DNA from: an uncultured Pseudorhodobacter sp.
GTDB lineage: Bacteria; Pseudomonadota; Alphaproteobacteria; Rhodobacterales; Rhodobacteraceae
Direction of reading: 5' to 3'
NCBI GenBank assembly: GCA_945952425.1
Contig: CAMFIX010000175.1
Location: 1 to 6,555 of the forward strand
Length of the DNA: 6,555 bases
Both the position numbers and the translations under genes were made by a program. This document shows, piece by piece, positions 6,105 to 6,555 of the stretch. The notes under the pieces were generated by a model, which saw nothing but the letters and a program-made list of their open reading frames with translations, had not been told where the DNA came from and ran no database searches. The stretch's first letter is position 1. Each line of letters starts with the position of its first letter.

Positions 6105-6555
6105 ATGGCCGATATCCGCGACCTGGCCGAGCATCTGAACATCTCGATCGGCACGGTCAGCCGGGCGCTGAACAACCGGCCCGGGGTGAATGCCGAGACG
6201 CGCGACCGCGTGCTGAAGGCGGCGCTGGAGCTGGGTTACGTCGCCAACCAGTCGGGGCGGAGCCTGCGGCGGGGTAGCACGAACACCATCGGTTTCGTGG
6301 TCGAAACCGGCAGTGCGGCCAACCAGGAATCCGGCGAGTTCTTCTTCATCCTGTTGGACGCGCTGCATCTTTACCTGGCCGACCGGGGCTTCGACCTGAT
6401 GATCCTGCCCTGCCATTCCGCCGACGATCCGGCCGAATATCTCGGCCGACTGGTGGCGCGTGGGCTGGTCGATGCGGTGGTCATCACGGCCACGCGGCGG
6501 CCGGCGCGGCGGCTCGAGATGCTGACCCGCTCGACCCTGCCCTTCCTGAAGCTGG
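6105..6555 (+). CDS. LacI-family transcriptional regulator (C-terminus beyond window)
   Basis: This is the divergently encoded DNA-binding regulator, probably the local repressor of the sugar operon. 150 residues are visible out of about 330-350 expected. Residues 4-24 (IRDLAEHLNISIGTVSRALNN) form the LacI helix-turn-helix, with the recognition helix around GTVSRALNN. PGVNAETRDRVLKAALELGYVAN follows, then the hinge helix NQSGRSLRRG with Leu54 at the position that inserts into the central CpG of the operator in PurR. Gly51 stands where Ala is more usual. The periplasmic-binding-protein-like ligand domain starts at NTIGFVVE (60-67). MADIRDLAEHL is the standard family N-terminus, and no other start codon fits in frame upstream. 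Only a weak AGGG Shine-Dalgarno sequence precedes it, suggesting low expression. The effector is probably a sugar or a pathway intermediate (family inference). Confidence 0.93.
   Translation, partial: MADIRDLAEHLNISIGTVSRALNNRPGVNAETRDRVLKAALELGYVANQSGRSLRRGSTNTIGFVVETGSAANQESGEFFFILLDALHLYLADRGFDLMILPCHSADDPAEYLGRLVARGLVDAVVITATRRPARRLEMLTRSTLPFLKL

Noticed and set aside
5979..6416. An upstream extension of the oxidoreductase frame, giving a 485-residue protein
   Set aside because: The extension would run through the operators and promoter and be antisense to the LacI coding region. The Rossmann fold begins right at the internal ATG at 5978, which has a strong Shine-Dalgarno sequence.

Overview
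The window is GC-rich and has very short or overlapping gene junctions, four-gene-family content and Shine-Dalgarno sites typical of an alphaproteobacterium. The gene families and the absence of a lipobox on the binding protein fit a Gram-negative of the Rhodobacterales/Rhizobiales type. This placement comes from composition and gene style only; no rRNA or marker gene is present.

Layout: almost everything lies on the minus strand as one sugar uptake and catabolism operon, read from right to left. The order is a Gfo/Idh/MocA-family NAD(P)-dependent oxidoreductase (5978 to 4959), a sugar phosphate isomerase/epimerase-like TIM-barrel protein (4962 to 4033), a periplasmic family 1 sugar-binding protein (3991 to 2783), two MalF/MalG-type permeases (2724 to 1825 and 1828 to 1001), and a UgpC/MalK-type ATPase (1004 leftwards, cut by the window edge). 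Three junctions are 4-base ATGA overlaps. The other two junctions, on either side of the binding-protein gene, each hold a GC-rich hairpin. The downstream one is followed by a T-run and looks like a partial terminator or mRNA stabiliser. On the right, a divergent LacI-family regulator gene starts at 6105 and runs off the window.

The 126-base gap between the divergent genes is the control region. It contains two identical 16-bp near-palindromes (TCGCAAACGTTTACGA) whose centres are 53 bp apart. A perfect TTGACA -35 box faces the operon and a TTGAGG -35 candidate faces the regulator gene. Each operator copy falls near the predicted transcription start of one of the two promoters, a simple architecture for repression of the operon and autoregulation by the LacI protein.

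Working model (inference): an unidentified sugar or glycoside is bound in the periplasm and imported by the ABC transporter. It is then oxidised by the dehydrogenase and isomerised, eliminated or hydrated by the TIM-barrel enzyme, with the LacI protein releasing its operators when a sugar ligand appears. No kinase, glycosidase or aldolase is visible, so the substrate cannot be named. The gene set resembles known operons that process sugars through 3-keto intermediates.
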